NCBI GenBank assembly: GCA_034521465.1
Contig: JAXHMN010000011.1
Location: 248,001 to 312,000, forward strand
DNA from: SURF-28 sp034521465
GTDB lineage: Bacteria; Bacteroidota; Ignavibacteria; Ignavibacteriales; Melioribacteraceae
DNA length: 64,000 nt
Direction of reading: 5' to 3'
Of this stretch, positions 62,320 to 64,000 are shown in pieces. A program made the translations under genes and the position numbers. How positions within the stretch are numbered: position 1 is the stretch's first letter; every line of letters starts with the position of its first letter. Under the pieces are notes generated by a model. The model was not told where the DNA came from and searched no databases. It was given only the letters and a program-made list of their open reading frames with translations.

Positions 62320-63868
62320 ATGAAAAAAATAATTGCAATATTGTTATTCACTGTTACGTTGCTGAACGCTCAAACAGGCAGTTGGAACTATGATGAAAAT
62401 TATGTTCCCCAAGAACATCCGCAAGAATTTCAATTTCTTGCTTTCTTTATTAATCAAGTCGTCAGCAACAATGTTTACGCAACAAACGATTTATTGAAAG
62501 GACAAACAGTCGGAAGATTGTTTGGCGGTAACACAACCACAACAGGACAAAACTCCAACTATTTCGAACAGCGAATTATTCCATTTATGATCTATCAACC
62601 AAAACTCTTAAATGGTAGAGCTATATTGAGAATGGCTTTCGAAATTGATTGGACTTGGGGTGATGTTTCTTACGGTGCAGGAGGAAACTTTGGCTCTGCC
62701 ATCTCGGCTGATCAAGTAAACTTACAAACGCAAAATGTTGAATTAGAATTAATTCCCTTTAATAATTTCTCCATTAATTTGGGTTTGCAGAGATTATACG
62801 ATACGCCCTATAATCCATATCGAACTTTTGCAAGTACTATGCTTAAAACAGGTTACCGTTTAATGTACTGGGGGACTGACGGGGTAGGAATCTCTGCAAG
62901 ATATGACTGGGATTATCACAGAATAAAAGCCGGCTACTATCAACTTTACGAAAACAATATCAACCAAAATGATGATGTTGTTCTTTGGGAAGTTAATTAT
63001 GAAATGAATGTAACGAAAGAATGGCGGCAAGGTTTAACGGCTTATTATTTGTATGATAGAGCAAACGGTGAAGGTGGAGTTTCGGTATTAGGTCAAGGTC
63101 TAAATAGCAATCTAGCCGGTTATAATGGTGTTTATCGTTTCCCTCTCGGTAACAAAAACTTATAGAGCAGATGTAATATGGCTCGGAACCCACGGTAATT
63201 ATAATCCTGAATTTCAATTGGGACAGTGGAGTTTTAATGGTTTCTTTATGTCAAATTTAGGAGAAGTGAAAACAGAGACTAATGGCGATTATAAAAAAGC
63301 GGCCGATATTTTCGGTTATGCTGCTAATTTAAGAGCCGGATATAAATTCGGACAAACAGCCGATGATAACATAACCATAGATTTGTTTTTTGCTTCAGGT
63401 GACGATGATAATTTAGACGATAAAAAATACAACGGTGTGTTAACCGGAAATAATTGGGGATTGCCCGGTGGGATTATGGTAAGTCATGGCGCTTATCTAC
63501 TTTACCCGCATGGCAACGTAGTAAACCGTTATGTAGCTGCAATAAATGATTTATCAAACATTGGCTTAGGACAAATCGGTGGAACTTTAAACTTTTCAAA
63601 ATCACTTATACCAAATAAAGCATTTGCAAAAGTTGGTGTAGCCGCAGCACAAAGTATGGTCGAACCAAACGGCGGCGGTAAAATGATTGGTACAGAAGTG
63701 AATGCAATGATCAATTATAAGCCTGCTGTTTATATGGATATCGAGTTGCACGGTGCTTATTTATGGCTTGGTGATTTTTACGAAAGTAAGTCTGTCAACG
63801 GTGGAATGGATGTGAAGCCGGATAATCCTTTTACGGTATTCGTTGTTTTCAAGTGGTTGATGTTTTAG
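62320..63868 (+). CDS. Outer-membrane beta-barrel protein (one frameshift)
   Basis: Two frames (62320-63165 and 63125-63868) join near 63150 into ~516 residues. Signal peptide MKKIIAILLFTVTLLNAQ. The sequence alternates aromatic strands and loops (FEQRIIPFMIYQPKLLNGRA, FSINLGLQRLYDTPYNPYRT, YRADVIWLGTHGNYNPEFQL) and ends FTVFVVFKWLMF, an aromatic C-terminus typical of barrels. It resembles alginate-export/porin-like proteins of Bacteroidota in length and pattern, without firm assignment. A lipoprotein gene follows. Confidence 0.78.
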
Positions 63869-63897
63869 TCAGTTCATTAATAATTGTTGAGTTAAAA

Positions 63898-64000
63898 ATG
63901 AGAAAGACAAAATTATACATATCGATTTTTCTTGCGAGTATATTAATTGCGTGTTCACCTTATGGGAACCTAACAAAAATGGAATTTGAAGAATTACAAT
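63898..64000 (+). CDS. Lipoprotein, 3' end outside window
   Basis: The start of a gene cut by the window edge: MRKTKLYISIFLASILIACS contains the lipobox LIAC, then PYGNLTKMEFEELQ. Thirty bases after the barrel protein's stop, so possibly in the same transcript. Nothing can be said about function. Confidence 0.6.
   Translation, partial: MRKTKLYISIFLASILIACSPYGNLTKMEFEELQ

Overview
The window is AT-rich bacterial chromosome that reads like a member of the Ignavibacteria (Bacteroidota/Chlorobi group). Several secreted proteins end in type IX secretion sorting domains with the 'NYPNPFNP' signature common in that class. A TonB receptor with a carboxypeptidase-like N-terminal domain, a DUF4783 protein, a DUF6804-like membrane protein, an AURKAIP1/COX24-like basic peptide and a GbsR-type regulator fit the same group. 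This placement is inference from gene families; no rRNA is present.

Layout. 1-6.5 kb: end of an outer-membrane protein, an enoyl-CoA hydratase, a membrane-anchored unknown, a MITE-like repeat, and a minus-strand operon of a nucleotide pyrophosphatase-like enzyme and an M16 peptidase pair. 6.6-11.6 kb: TonB receptor, YD-repeat secreted protein, YajQ, tRNA-Pro. 11.7-16.9 kb: OmpA protein, pyrR-pyrB-pyrC behind a leader attenuator, and an Fn3 lipoprotein. 16.9-27.7 kb: DUF4783 protein, a very large NtrY-like kinase, an AddA-like helicase-nuclease, PepF and a CBS-less IMPDH/GMP reductase. 27.8-33.6 kb: copper module (AraC regulator, CopZ, CopA), two paralogous membrane proteins, HU, a zinc-ribbon/TPR protein, a basic 30-residue peptide and tRNA-Thr.

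33.6-40.6 kb is an integrated element. A 67-bp direct repeat (3' part of tRNA-Thr) brackets about 6.9 kb. Inside are a tyrosine recombinase next to the right repeat, a chain of very small membrane and secreted proteins, a coiled-coil/HTH protein, a compact protein with family-A polymerase motifs, and one plus-strand gene for an IGD-repeat secreted protein. No capsid, terminase, portal or relaxase gene was seen. This is the best candidate for an undescribed system.

40.9-55.8 kb is a run of secreted proteins: two multidomain T9SS substrates, three tandem tailspike-like paralogs with a self-cleavage-like C-terminal domain, a YD-repeat protein, a short T9SS protein and a 29-residue lipopeptide. 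56.1-61.5 kb is a lipid cluster: GbsR regulator, FabG, a KAS III-like enzyme lacking the usual His and Asn, a sodium:solute symporter and an acyl-CoA synthetase. The end holds a lipoprotein, an outer-membrane barrel protein and the start of another lipoprotein.

Many genes are broken by single-base frameshifts that restore obvious homologous sequence in another frame, without in-frame stops between the breaks. I read most of them as indel errors in a draft or long-read assembly and give the merged gene span, naming the breaks. They are unevenly distributed: none in the 3.5-kb AddA gene, but about seven in 1.2 kb of the element's polymerase-like gene and very many in 41-55 kb.
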